From positions 1,302,001 to 1,366,000 of the forward strand of contig JAHLEZ010000002.1 of assembly GCA_020726505.1 (NCBI GenBank): 64,000 nucleotides of DNA. The letters are read 5' to 3'. Positions within the stretch are counted from its first letter, which is position 1, and each line of letters starts with the position of its first letter. The notes below the pieces were generated by a model. The model was given only the letters and a program-made list of their open reading frames with translations, was not told the origin of the DNA and searched no databases. This stretch comes from Leptodontidium sp. MPI-SDFR-AT-0119 (Eukaryota; Ascomycota; Leotiomycetes; Helotiales; Leptodontidiaceae). This document shows positions 30,976 to 43,373 of this stretch, one piece after another. The translations under genes and the position numbers were made by a program.

Positions 30976-32851
30976 GAACATTTTATAGCCTAGTTGGGCT
31001 GAGTAAGAGCGGATTATGGCTCGGTTTTTTGGTACAAGGTCCGGAAATGCGACTGCTTGTCTTTTCGCATACTTGTCACAACCCTCAACCGCGATAAACT
31101 GGGCGTAACGTCCAGGACTCTGTGTTTTAGCAGAATCCGAAACTCGGCACGGTTGTACGTTACCTTTCTAACAGATAGCATTGGACCGAATAGATACACG
31201 GCAGTTGATGGTCGGCTCGTCTCAGAGTTTGAGTTTGCAAAATCCTCGCTTGGTCCTCGCTTGAGCCAAGGGACAACAATCACGTGGTGTTTATACTCCT
31301 CGGGAGGTAGAGAGTTTGAATAACCGTCTGTCTGGCCATGACCGTTCAAAAATCCCTAGATTGAGAATTCTTACCTCAAATAATCAGAAGATCGTGGCCT
31401 GGCCACCAGCTCTAGCGACAGTAAAGAGGTGAGAACATTTTCTAAACGAATGAGAACTTGCGCTACTACCCATAGTTCTTTAGCAGGAAGAAAAAGGGCG
31501 GCGCTTCTTGTGGCACATCAAGTTAGAGTTTCCAGCGATTGAAGATTAAGCAGTCAATGTGGTATGATGCTTATACGTAGATGGTCATGTGGACATCTAC
31601 TCTCACCGACCACTACGATGTGTAATGCCGGGACACAGGACCGTTTATGTTTCGTTGATGGGAAGGGAAATACCTGTGATCCCAATTATAGGCTATCATA
31701 GGACTGGTTTTGTTGGTGTCATTCTTAGTACCAAGTTGTGAAAAACTGACTGTCGCTTCAAGTCAGGACGTTGCGTTTGCGGTGAGCGCGATTGCCTATC
31801 GTTGCAGCCCTCAGCAAGGACGTGCAGGTGCAGGTGAGAGGATGATAAAAATACCGTACCATCATTGCTAATTGAATCAGGGAGGGATTTTGCTCATGGG
31901 ACAGAGATCTGCAAGTTTTGTTGTTCGCTCTCATCTAGCCAGACGTCCTGTGCGGGCGAATACGTGTTAGCTTGATGAGGTGTGCTTCCGTAACGATTCT
32001 TCTGCTTCTCTCCTATTTCTCTTTCTTCTTTTCCATCAAATGGGTAGAGATTGGAGGTGAATCTATTCTCAGTATTCCTCTTAATATCTGTTGCAGATGT
32101 TGAAGTGGTGGGGCATTTTTTCCCATTCGAATGTGGAACCAAAACAAAGTCCGCATCCGGGCTATCGAGAGAATCGGAGACTGTTGTGGGTTTCAGCAAT
32201 GGAACTAGTGATTGGATTGGCTACTCTGGGACTAGAGTTCGTTTTTTGTTTGCGTGTTCTTCAAGAGTATATTCAAATGTCCGGTAAGATACATCCGTCT
32301 CGGAGTTTGTAGTAAATACCCGATATCGGGAAGCACCTCGCTTGGTGCTCGCCAAATAAAGAGCAGATCTCGTTGAATCAACTTCAGGGCCCATTGATGC
32401 TGCCTAGGAAGTTGTTGATTGGTCTGAAGCTGGAGACTGGGCCAGATCAAGCAATGATTGGCAGCGCTAAGTCTGCTTGTGCCGCAGGGCTGCATCATCA
32501 TATCGAGGTCTGTTCGCACCTCGGCCTTCGCTCTTAAGATGCGAACGCGAACCTCCAAAATCCGTGGCGATAAGTAACCATCAGCATGTCTCTTCACGAG
32601 AAACAACACGGTACTCCGAGTATGAAGGAATATAAAGAAATATCAGTACCTACCTGAGCCGATCATCCAATTTCTCCTGTTGTCTTCTTCCCGTCCTTCA
32701 TCCTTGCCTTTTTCGTCCGCAGCGCTGCACGCCTTGCTTCCTTTTTGTTGGATATCAAGTGGCGCGTCTGCAGGCATTCTCACGTTTTTGTTGGTTGCCA
32801 GTCACTTCCAAGTTACCGGTATCGAACTATATCCCACGATTGAAACTCCAA
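30976..32851. other. Intergenic, HET relic to MFS gene
   Basis: About 1.9 kb with no convincing gene. Short frames at 31014-31349 (minus), 32051-32287 (plus) and 32232-32609 (minus) lack domain or signal features. The segment 32640-32850 is CT-rich and fits the promoter/leader of the transporter. Confidence 0.45.
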
Positions 32852-34399
32852 ATGGCTGCGAATCTGCCAGCCTCCGGCGCATCGACGATCGTGGACGAGA
32901 AGATGCTGGACTCAATCGAGAAACCGCCCTACGAGGAAAACGACCAGGAAAATGATCGTCTCTCTCTCGAACGAGTTGGCAGTCAAAATAAAGAGACCGG
33001 AGCGAACATATTTCCGGAATCAGAGGTTGAGGCAGAGGCAGATCTGGAGAAGGGAGGAGTGATACCAAAGTCAGTACCTACGCCTGGGGGTGTCAATCCT
33101 GCAGATTTCCCAGATGGAGGGCTTGAAGCATGTCTTGTGGTCCTAGGAGGATGGTTATGTCTGTTCTGCAGCTTCGGATGGATCAATTGCATAGGCGTCT
33201 TCCAGGAGTACTACCAGGTACATCTCCTTACCGGATACTCGTCAAGTACGGTCTCGTGGATCCCCTCCCTGGAGGTCTTCATGATGTTCTTTGGGGGACC
33301 TGTTTTTGGCAAAGTCTTTGACAACTATGGACCCAGATGGCTTCTTTTGGGTGGAACATTCTTCCACATATTCGGCTTGATGATGACTTCTCTATCGACT
33401 CAATATTACCAGTTCATTCTGGCACAAGGTATCTGCAGTGCCCTCGGTGCCAGTGCGATCTTCTACGCAGCCATGAGTTCCGTGGGAACGTGGTTCTTCA
33501 AGAATCGCGCGACAGCTTTCGGTACGATGGCATCTGGGTCGTCGCTAGGAGGAGTGATTCTCCCAATCATGGTCTCGAAACTGGTTCCGAAAATTGGATT
33601 TCCATGGACAATGAGAGCTGTTGCGTTCACGATGTTCGGAATGCTCATCATTGCCAATTTCACTGTCAAGTCTAGATTGACTCCGCAACCGAAGAAGCTT
33701 GATCTGATGACTTTTGTCCATCCATTGAAGGAACCCGCTTTCACATTACTTTGTGTGGCATCGTTTCTGTTCTTCTTTGGAACCTTCTTGCCTTTCAATT
33801 ATATCATTCTACAGTACGTTATATCGAGCCTGACTTTGAAATTCTGCTGACAAGATTTAGGGCTCAGAGTCATGGGATGTCAGTTAACTTGTCCATATAT
33901 CTGATTCCGATTCTCAATGCTGCTTCGTAAGCTAATCCTAACTATAAATGTCCATCTCTAATACACAAACAGGATTTTTGGTCGTATTCTCCCTGGTATC
34001 ATCGCAGATCGTGTTGGCCGATTCAATGTTATGATCATCACGACTGCCTTCTCAGCTATCGTTGTGCTAGCACTCTGGCTCCCATCTTCAGGCAACATCC
34101 CGATCATCATATTCTGTGTCCTGTATGGATTCTCCTCAGGAGCATTTGTATCGATGGGACCGTCACTCATTGCTCAAATCTCGCCAATCCGCGAATTAGG
34201 CACTAGGACCGGAACATTCTTCTTATTCGTCGCTGTTGGTGGTTTGACTGGAAACCCCATCGGCGGAGCTTTGATTCAGAGTGACAATGGAGGGTTCCAT
34301 CACCTGCAAATCTTCTGCGGTGTGACGATGGCGGCAGGCAGTTTGGGGTATGTGGCTGATCGTTGGGTGCAGGTTGGGTTCAGGCCAAAGGTTATTTGA
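32852..34399 (+). CDS. MFS transporter, monocarboxylate (MCT/Mch) type
   Basis: Three exons, 32852-33813, 33861-33926 and 33973-34399, encode 484 residues. A hydrophilic N-terminus of about 85 residues precedes [20 protein letters not shown], the conserved opening of fungal MCH-type carriers. The first helix pair contains [14 protein letters not shown]. Later landmarks are [20 protein letters not shown], the loop motif [32 protein letters not shown] with [16 protein letters not shown], and [20 protein letters not shown] in the second half. Twelve helices are expected. Known relatives in yeast carry riboflavin (Mch5) or orphan substrates, so the cargo is open. The upstream in-frame start (32759) adds a segment unlike the family and is rejected. 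Both introns are 46-47 nt and keep the frame. Confidence 0.9.
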
Positions 34400-35087
34400 A
34401 TTGGGTCAAATTATTGAAGATGATGTCTGGATAAAACATCATTGGCATCGTTGTCTATTGTAGTCTTTTAAACAATAAAGTCTGCTTCAGCATTCAAAAT
34501 ATACACTAGATTGCGTCATCAAGTACTTGGCAGTATCACAACGGTACTTACCCCGGCCTGTGTTCTCTTGCCCTATTTGAATGCTGGAAAGATAGGTGAT
34601 GCATACACTCAAGATGACGAAGTTTTGGTATTTGTTGGTAGGCTCTTCAGGGCAGCAGAAAGTTACTGATTTGATAGGCTAGGACGCCTGAGTCGAACTT
34701 TTCAAAGACTTTACATTTTCATGTACCGTTTGGTTGTTCGAAAAGTGTCTTATGCTAGATAAATAAATAGATTCCTTTTAAAAAAGCTATTCTGATTCCT
34801 TTCATTGTGCTCAAAGATTTTAGTTACTTTGAAATCGCCTATCCGCTATCGTCAACTTGCGCCTCCCCTTGAAGCCGGGGTGCGTTGCTATGGGGCAACA
34901 GCCGAAAAAGGACCTCCAAACATTCGGAAAAACACCAACTTTGGTCATCATCACGACCAACGACCACACGACCAACAACTAACGACCAACGAATTGAACA
35001 GGGTTCAAGCGACTGTTAAGTGACAGTCCTGCGTTGCGCATTCCCTTGAATCTTTTCCTCTTTAATTAATATCTCCATTGGCCCATC
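34400..35087. other. Intergenic, MFS to kinesin
   Basis: 3' flank of the transporter and kinesin promoter. An ACGACCAACGACCACACGACC-like short repeat cluster (about 34955-34990, read in part) precedes the kinesin start by roughly 100 bp. No gene seen. Confidence 0.45.
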
Positions 35088-37372
35088 ATGTCTGTCAGAG
35101 GTAAACCTATCTACCTCTTTCATGCTTCATTTCACCAGCTAACAGACACAGTGGTTGCGCGTGTCCGGCCTCTCCTACCAAAGGAGCTCGACAAGGATAC
35201 GATTGTGCGCGTCGAAAGCAACATACTGAAACTACCGAATCCCAAGAACGAGGCCGAGGAGTTTAGTTTCACGTTCAATAGCGTTTACGACATGGGCACA
35301 ACACAAGAGGAGCTGTTTACAAACGAGGGTACGTCAATTGGTTCCGTGCCATGGAATATATCTGATGAGAGATAGTTGCGCCCCATCTCAAGTCTCTCTT
35401 TCAAGGTTTGGATGTCATGGTTTTTGCATACGGCGTCACTGGAACTGGGAAGACACACACGATGAGAGGCGGCTTGAAGCTGTTGGAGAGAGGAATTATC
35501 CCACGGCTGCTAAGTGGCATTTATCGACGGGGGAGAAAGGTCACCAAGGACTCTGGCGACGAAACAACAGTCACGGTTACGCTCTCATATTACGAAATCT
35601 ATAACGACAAGGTATATGATCTCTTCGAGTCGCCCGAGAAGAGATCACTGGCGGGTCTGCCGATTCGGGAGAAGGATGGAAAGACTTTCGTGGTTGGGCT
35701 TTCGGAACATGCCTGTGACGACTTGAAGGATTTCGAAAGACTGTATATCGAGGCGAACAATAATCGGAGTACGGCTGGCACCAGTCTCAATGCGCAGAGT
35801 AGTCGGAGTCATGCGATTCTTATGGTCAAGGTAACACAGACAAACGGAGACGAGACGTTGATCAGTACTGCATCTGCCATTGATCTGGCTGGTTCTGAAG
35901 ATAATCGACGAACGGATAATAATAAGGAGAGGCTGGTAGAATCTGCGAGTATAAACAAGAGTTTGTTTGTACTGAGTTCGTGCATCGATGCTATTGGGAG
36001 AGGCGACAAGCGGATACCTTTCAGAGAGAGCAAGATGACTCGAATTCTCAGTTTAGGTCAGAATAACGGGATTACCATCATGATCCTCAACCTAGCTCCA
36101 TTGAGGTCGTACCATCTGGATACACTCTCGAGTCTGAATGTCTCGAGTAGGGCGAAGCGTATCGAGGTCCGAGAAATCGAGAATGAAGTCGTCTTTACAC
36201 AGCCACCAAGAAAGACTGCACCTCTTTCGGGAACGTCGATGGCACGCCAGCCGTTGCGACCTTTGGCGAACGCTCACAACACTCATGCGAATGCAGCCGC
36301 TCAGAAGGGAGACAAGCCAGCAAAGTCATTCTCGGTTTATACAGACAAATCGAAATCAACAGGACCACCACGCTCAGCCGCTCCACGAGCAAATACAACA
36401 TCCAAGCGCCCCTCTGATTCCTCAACGAGTTCTCGACCCACGAAGATGGCCCGTCCAAATCCTGTCGGAATGAGATCTGGAGCAGAATTATCATCGGCGA
36501 AGATTGAAGAAATGGTCGAGAGAAAAGTGCAGGAAGCATTGGCCGCACGTCAGCCAGCCAACTCCTCTACAGAAATCAGCGAGGCGGTCCAGCGAAGACT
36601 CGAGGCACTAGAGAAGAAGATCGAGAGTGGAGAAGCCGAGGATGCAAGAGCGGAAGGATTACGTTTCTTGTTAATGGCAAAGCAACACAAGGAGAGGGGC
36701 GAGGATTCGAGTGCTCTGAAGATGTACGAGTTAGCGGTCCCTTTCTTCCCAGGACAGGAAAAGCTGCACAAGAAGATCGAGCATTTGAAGTCGAAGATCC
36801 AGGCCAAGAAAGACGATGCAGCTGCAAGAGCTGCCGGACAACCAGATATGGAGAAGCGAAGAGCGTTGGCAACCATGCCTATCGGTGCTCTTCCATCTTC
36901 TCCAAAATCCTTCGAAATACAATCCGACGTACCAGCTAAGCAGCGCAAGACAAAAGGCGGCGCAGAATCGGATGATGAATTCAACGGATCAGCGGTATTC
37001 CAGGCAGACGACTACGAAGACGATGATAGTTTCTCATATAGAGCAACCAAGTCAAAGAAGCCAAGAGCCAAAGCAGCAGCCAAATCCGCCCTCCGTGTCT
37101 TCTCCGACGAAGCAGACGCCAACGGACTCGAGCCCCCAACACCACGCACCCGCCATCTTCTCGACATCGTGAACTCACGAAACGTCGCTATGATTAAAGG
37201 ACTCAGTGGAGTCGGAGCCAAGAAAGCACGGGACCTCGTGGAATTCCTCGAGTTGCAGAACGACGATGAGGGTGGCAATATCAGGAATCTACAGCAACTG
37301 ATTGCCGTCCCGGGACTGGGGAAGCGGAGTGTAGAGAGGGCTTATGAGGGGATCACGGCTTTACTTGTATGA
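35088..37372 (+). CDS. Kinesin-10 / KIF22-like motor with C-terminal HhH domain
   Basis: This is a plus-end-type N-kinesin probably acting on spindle and chromosomes. Three exons encode 728 residues: a 13-nt first coding exon 35088-35100 (MSVR), then 35152-35328 and 35376-37372. The motor domain runs from VVARVRPLLPKE through the P-loop GVTGTGKT (residues 83-90), switch I NAQSSRSH, switch II DLAGSE and the neck region LNVSSRAKRIEVRE. A Ser/Pro/Thr-rich linker follows, then a short coiled coil with TPR-like helices around EGLRFLLMAKQHKERGEDSS. A C-terminal helix-hairpin-helix pair (IKGLSGVGAKKARDLVEF and AVPGLGKRSVERAYEG) is the DNA-binding module characteristic of KIF22/Kid. That combination is the reason for the assignment. 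Confidence 0.9.
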
Positions 37373-38812
37373 ATATGGGGATTTTGACGTTGCATTATTG
37401 GTGTTAGGGAGATCGCTTGTTGGTTATTGATTGGGTGGGTTGCATATTCATTTTTCCTGGGGCGATGGGGAGTTTGGTGTAGCGGAGATTCTGAGATCGA
37501 GCGGTAGGTATTGCTGATGAGTATCGATCCTATACATATAGCCTCTTTTGACTTCATTCAGTTGTTTCGGTCCTGTTTGAGCGATGGCTGTGACAGGTTG
37601 TGAAGAAGGACACTCTCATTTTTAACGAGTATCTGACGAGTCGTTACCAAAACATGAACGAGCACCCTCCGTGAATAAATACTCTATACATCTCCAGTAT
37701 GAATGTACGGTATTGACAGCAATGCAACTCAAATTGCTTCTGGGAAGTCGAAAAGCAGCTCTACTTTAACAAAGCACAGGAAGTACATCAACATCTCCAC
37801 ACCCTTTTCCCACATGGACCGTAGACTAGGTAGATTTTGAAGCCAAGTATAAAGCGAAAGACAAGCCAGCCTAAAACATGAGGGTTATTGAACAGTCAAC
37901 CCAGCCCGACTTGTTGGGGAAGCATTAGAGGGAGGGGGTTTGTACATTTGGGATTGAGATATCTATTGATGTCTTCTCTGTCAGAAGAGGAAGACATTCA
38001 CGATATTGGTGAGTTATCAACTCGAAGTCATTTATTGAAATGTACGACTCGGTAACGTGAAGTAGCTCATTACGATCTTCTCATATGCTGGCCAGTGGTC
38101 AGATGAAAAGCACCGTTTCTCATTCTCTCATCTTTTATAGCTAGGATAATCACGTATAGCGAAGAAGTAGAAGTGTGGCAATTGGGTTAATCAGCTTGTA
38201 GTATTAAAAGCTATGGATAAACGATCAGGGAGATTACAAGTAGTCTCGGTAACCACTAGCGTACAAAGATTTAGTTATCCGACTACTTGACATACTCGTG
38301 ACTTAAACCTACAACATCTTCATATCCTCTCGCCTTTTCCAATCAATTGCTTTCTGTCTAACAAACCCCTCTTTCCCTCCATTAATTGATTTGTTTATTT
38401 GCCATGCCAGATCCATCCATTCTTCCATTCATTAACTCCTTCCCTTTCTTTCACACTTGTTTCCCCCACCATACTCAAGTTCTCCGATTTAGTTTCCCTG
38501 ACATCTCTTCTTCGTAGTCTTGGCTTGCATACTCAGCTTCATCTTAACTTCACTTATATCCAACCTAACTCCTCCGTCGTTGAAGCCCAGAAGACAGACC
38601 GACATGGACACCGACCAACTGACCTCTTGCCAAGATATACAAGTCATTCTTTCTCCTGGGTATTCCCCTGTCATTTTCTCTCCCTCTAATCACTAAACAC
38701 CAAGTTGTGGAAGCAGGATTGTTAGAATTACGGTCAAGTCTCCTCTACCTACTGACTCTGCTGTGTGAGCTGGCACTGCATATTTCGCTAACTTTGCTTT
38801 TGTAGATACGAC

Positions 38813-38866
38813 TGTGCATGTGAGATTGGATCTGGAACATCCTAATCCTCTTTTTCTATAGTTTAC
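38813..38866 (+). pseudogene. Possible arrestin-like N-terminal exon fragment
   Basis: Directly after an acceptor-like TTTTGTAG the frame reads DTTVHVRLDLEHPNPLFL before a TAG. The string TVHVRLDLEHPN resembles the first beta strand of fungal arrestin-domain proteins as I remember them. No convincing continuation (SGRV..., KLEGES) follows. It is either a small relic or a coincidence. Confidence 0.2.
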
Positions 38867-41800
38867 CTGATCAGGAGTTGGAGGTCAGAACGCTCGTTGA
38901 TATTTTTTGCTGTTTTTGTATGTTCTAGATCTCGGCTGGAATTCTCACGAGTCGTTTGCTTCCGAGTCAGTGTAGCCACAGTCCGTCCGTCATGAACCGA
39001 TAATTCAGCGTGGCCGCTCCTTTTGCTGCGTAGTCGTAACTTGACGTTTCTTTTGATAAGTGAGTTCTGATTTCGGAATAGGGCACTTACACTCCTAATC
39101 ATGCCTCCAGAACAGGCATGATCAAAGATTCTCTCTCATCCTCCCTCCCCTCTGTAGAGAGTTCAGCCTCTAGAACATTACCGATCATGCCCGACTAACT
39201 TTCCCTTATTTTTCAAGTTTCCACCCATTCCTTCACAGTTACCGTAGCAAGTGAATTAAACATGACTGCCAAGCGAGTCTGGCCCCAAACCAGACGCCCA
39301 CGATAACTACCTACTACCCATCTAGTTTACCCTTTACCCCACATCATTCCTCCTCTCCACCAAGTACTAAGGTACCTACTAAGTGCCCAACTGCCTCTAC
39401 CCCCTAGCGGATCCACGACCGGATTTGGGTAACATACACCGCGATCACATGACCGATCAATATCCAACCCCAACCCACTTCCCCTTTCCCGAAGCGAAAA
39501 CAACAACACACCAAGTGAGAGAGACAAGGAAAAGCCCGCTCATCGCATTCCCCTCTCCTGAATCCGAAGCCATCTGTTTCACACCTTCACTAATTCTTCT
39601 TATTCAAAGGTGACTTACTGTACACCGCTCGTGTAGTACATAATTATCCAATCAAGCCCTTTCTCAACCCACCCACTACGCCCAATACCGACCGGTTCAG
39701 TACTGTGTTGTGGAAGGCAAAAACTTAAGAAAAAACTGCAGAAGGGATGGGAGCCACAATTTTCTGGGAGGTCGGCAATGTCGTGTGGAGTCTAGATTAT
39801 TGGAGAAGGTTGAAGGCTGAAGGTTAAAAATTGGTTTGCTCGTGGTAGGCAAGGATGAGTGGTGTATAGGTAAAGTTAAAAAAGCCTAAAGTCTAAAATT
39901 TACTTTCCACGACCAAGAGCAAAAGTAAAGCCGAGAGTCCAAATGTCTGGAAGGCTGAAGATGGAGCAAGCCACTCTGGCTGACCGTTTGTTGGCAAAAC
40001 TAGAAAGGCACCAACAGAGCGGACATCTCCCCGTCGCGCTAACATTGTTTCCTGACCCCGAAAGATCTGGAGAAAGAGAGAAATAGACCGGACAAACTCT
40101 TCAAAAGTGCAAGGCTCTTGTAATTCGTTACGTTACGTTTCTCTTCGAATTACAAAAATAGGTTATTCGGCAATACACCGAACATCGCTTCGAAGATCCT
40201 GCCGATCATCAACACAAGCGAACAACATCTCTCGCGTCACCAACACCAGCCTCCACCAGGTCTGCCGATCCCAAAGTCCCTCCTCCGTCATCGATTCGAA
40301 AAGCCACAAACACACAACCCCTCCAATTTCCCCGCAGGTAGATCGTATCCCCTTACAGTTAGAGAGGACGAATCATACTTCTGTTAGATGTGGCTCGACT
40401 CCCGCACCAGTGTGGCGTAGGGCGTGATAGTCGTGCTGTGAGTCGCTCGTTGCTCGTCCATCTTAACTTAACCTTACCCTTGAGTCTCTGACCGTTTCCT
40501 GGCTCAAGCTAGATAAAGTTCGAGAGAAATCTAGACCCGTCAGATTGGCAATCTGATCTTGATCGTCATTTCGCACCACCGCCACAAATGGCACGTGGGA
40601 GACGGTAAGTAAGGTGGTGCTGCTCTTCCCTTTCCCTCCCCGAGTTCAGTTCAATCTTGTGCTATCTAGTCCAGTAGGCACTGAGCTCGAAGTTCTAAGC
40701 TCTCTAGTGAGTCGAGCCACAGCTACCTTACTGTAGGTATCCTATCTCATCCCATCCTATCCCCGCGCTTCTGGGCCTGTCCTGCCAGATCAACAACAAC
40801 CACCTGAACACATGGCGCGCCTCACGCTAACTCTGCACCTCCTCACATGAGGACAGGCCAGTCATTGAACGCAGGACATGACAAAATGAATACCCCTAGG
40901 ATAGGATAGGAAAGGAACGGAATGGCATGCTGCACTGCAAATGCAATGCGCTGGCCCATCGGCCTTCCATTCTCCCACGTTTCTCCGAATCCAATCGGCA
41001 GAGCTTACAGCTATCAGTGTCGAATTAGAAGGCCTTGCTCTTTCTGCTGCAATGCAATGCAGTATCCTGGAGCAGCTGGGCTTGATGGCTTTCCCGTGTG
41101 CTGTGCGTGCGGATCCGCAATGTGTGCCTTACATATCGATGTGTTGGTCCCGTTATAATGTCACCCTGACGGAAGGCTTGCTGCGTGCGGTGCTGCAAGA
41201 GGTCGATCAAAAAGCAGCGGGCAGGATGGGTGATCGAGGCTCGAGGCTTGGATGTAGACTTGCCTACCTGGACAATGAGTGAGGTGCAGAACGGTACGGA
41301 GATACCTCGAGCCTTGTCGGGATCACCACTCTCACCCTTATGTCTGGTATTGTCTGTCACCGAAGCTCTTTTACGTGGGTGCTCCGAGCGTGTTTCTTGA
41401 GTAGGTAATGTAGGTAGAGTAAATAACTAACTACCTTAGCTTGCCGTCTTCGGCTCATCGGGTACCTAGGTATGTAAAAATCAATAAATCGTTTTCTCGT
41501 ACGTCCATAATAAAAAGTTACATAAAAGCAATTCGAAAAAAAAGGGGGGGCAATTCGTACCGATCAACAGCTAACGGCTCCCGGCTCTCAATCAGAACAG
41601 AGCTGATTTTAAGTTGTGGCGGATTAGAGGGGTTCAGCCATTTCCTCCTTCCTGACCTCGTATTGGGCTTATCGCTCCTCACTCAGACCGTTGTGAAAGA
41701 GCACCACCAAATACCCAACACCAAAAGCCCAATACCTAACAGCCAAACCAAACACCACAATGCTCCTAAAAAAAAAAAAGGAATGACAAGGCAAGGCAAG

Positions 41801-42461
41801 CAGTGGTCTTTCGAGCTTCGCCCACTTACTGACGACAGCACTCGCCACTTCTCACCTCGATGTAGTATCTCGGCAGATGATCATCTCTTCCTGTGTGTGG
41901 CTGAACCCGCTTGCCGTTCGATGCAGATCTTTCGCGTCAACGGGGTCTTTCTTTCGTTCTTGGTAACGAGAAGGTAAGTAAAACGGTCCAATTATCTGTA
42001 CCTGGATCGATCGGTTCTTTCGGCTCAAGGCGAGCGAACGAGGGGATAGATTTGGAAATGATCTATGGTCAGATATCAGGAAGACAACCGGGCCTGGAAT
42101 CCGTAGCCGAGGAGGAAGGACCCTTGGGGAGCTGAACTGAACCTACATATTCAACTTGCAGCTTGCTAGCAGAGCTTCAACCAACAATACAGTACAGCAC
42201 CACCACTAACTGCAGTTTATCTGCACAGCACAGCACATACGGCATTGGAGAAAATTGAAGGGGTCCTTTCACACCCACCTTAGCATGTTTTAATTAGTGA
42301 TCTTAGTGTAGAGCGAGCCAATTTAGTAAGTCGCCTTCGGTCACTTCTGCACTGAACTCACTCGCTCAAAACGTTACCTTTGCTTAGCTTTGCTGTAGCT
42401 CTTCGGCAGACGCTCTGCTCATGTGTCAAAATGCTTGGCAGTGACATCCCGGCGGGAAAGA

Positions 42462-42485
42462 GGTCGAGGTCGAGGTCGAGGTCTC
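42462..42485. repeat. GAGGTC short tandem repeat
   Basis: About four copies of GAGGTC in tandem. Confidence 0.8.
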
Positions 42486-43373
42486 AGGTCAGGTCGGCTC
42501 ACACATTTGCACTTACCTGCACTTGCACAGCACAGCACAGTACACATGTGAGAGATCGAGAGAAAGTCAGGAATCTGAGAATCTGGATGGGGTTGCTTCT
42601 TTGTGTTTTGTAGCAAAAAATAGCATTGTTTGGTAGCGTTGCTGTATATTGCTTGGATATTCCTTCTCCTCCATCAAATGTCCCCCCTGGTGCCCCCACC
42701 TTTCACCCAACCCACCCCCCAGCTAGCCCGTGCTCTGCTCCGCTCCGCTTCATGTTCTGGAGCCCAAAAAAAACATACGCCAGTTTCCCTATGCCTGCCT
42801 GTGCTTGCTTGCCTGCCAGCCGCCAGCCATCCTTGGCCCAACTAGACGAAGGGAGAAATATTCGTATAATTCGTAACGCCGTGTAATGGTTTCCTTCGTG
42901 AAAAGTCTGTGTGTACGTTGCTCGTTCTTTCGTGAGCTCTGAAGTGAATGAATGGAATGCAAGCCTGAAGGTCTGCGAAAGTATGTTCGAGAAAGAAAAG
43001 AAGAAGAAAAACACAATGACGGTGTGTAAAGCCACCGACGCCCAAATATAAAGGTCAAAAGACAACCTTGTCGCAGATCTTGCCGTCCCGAAGTGAAGTT
43101 GAGAGTGTGTGATGTCGCCTTCCCCATGCAAAACCTCTAGATGATACTGAAGGACCGATATCGAGAACAGAGTGTACGTGTGTTCCAAGGAGGGAACTGG
43201 TATCTTAGAAAGCAACGCGACGCCGTTCGATCAGCCCGTCCGCCCACCCACCAAAACCCCCTGGGAGCTAATACATGGTGGTTATTGAAACAATTACATG
43301 ACCATTATTCGGGGTCGTTGGGGTATAAAATTAAGTTGGCAAAAAGAATTTTCCGAAAAGAAAAAGTGAAGTA

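Larger units (their letters stand above)
37373..43373. other. 6-kb gene-poor interval left of the CP2 factor gene
   Basis: No complete gene can be supported. The segment 38300-38700 is strongly pyrimidine-rich and followed by an ATG (38604) opening a 30-codon frame, as in a leader with an upstream ORF. Consensus-like intron borders with GCTAAC branch sites occur at about 38730-38810. The remainder has polypyrimidine stretches, GAGGTC and A-rich repeats, and many short frames without protein character. The part from 42600 to 43373 is downstream of the CP2 gene and probably contains its 3' UTR. Untranslated or noncoding transcripts are possible but not demonstrable here. Confidence 0.5.
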
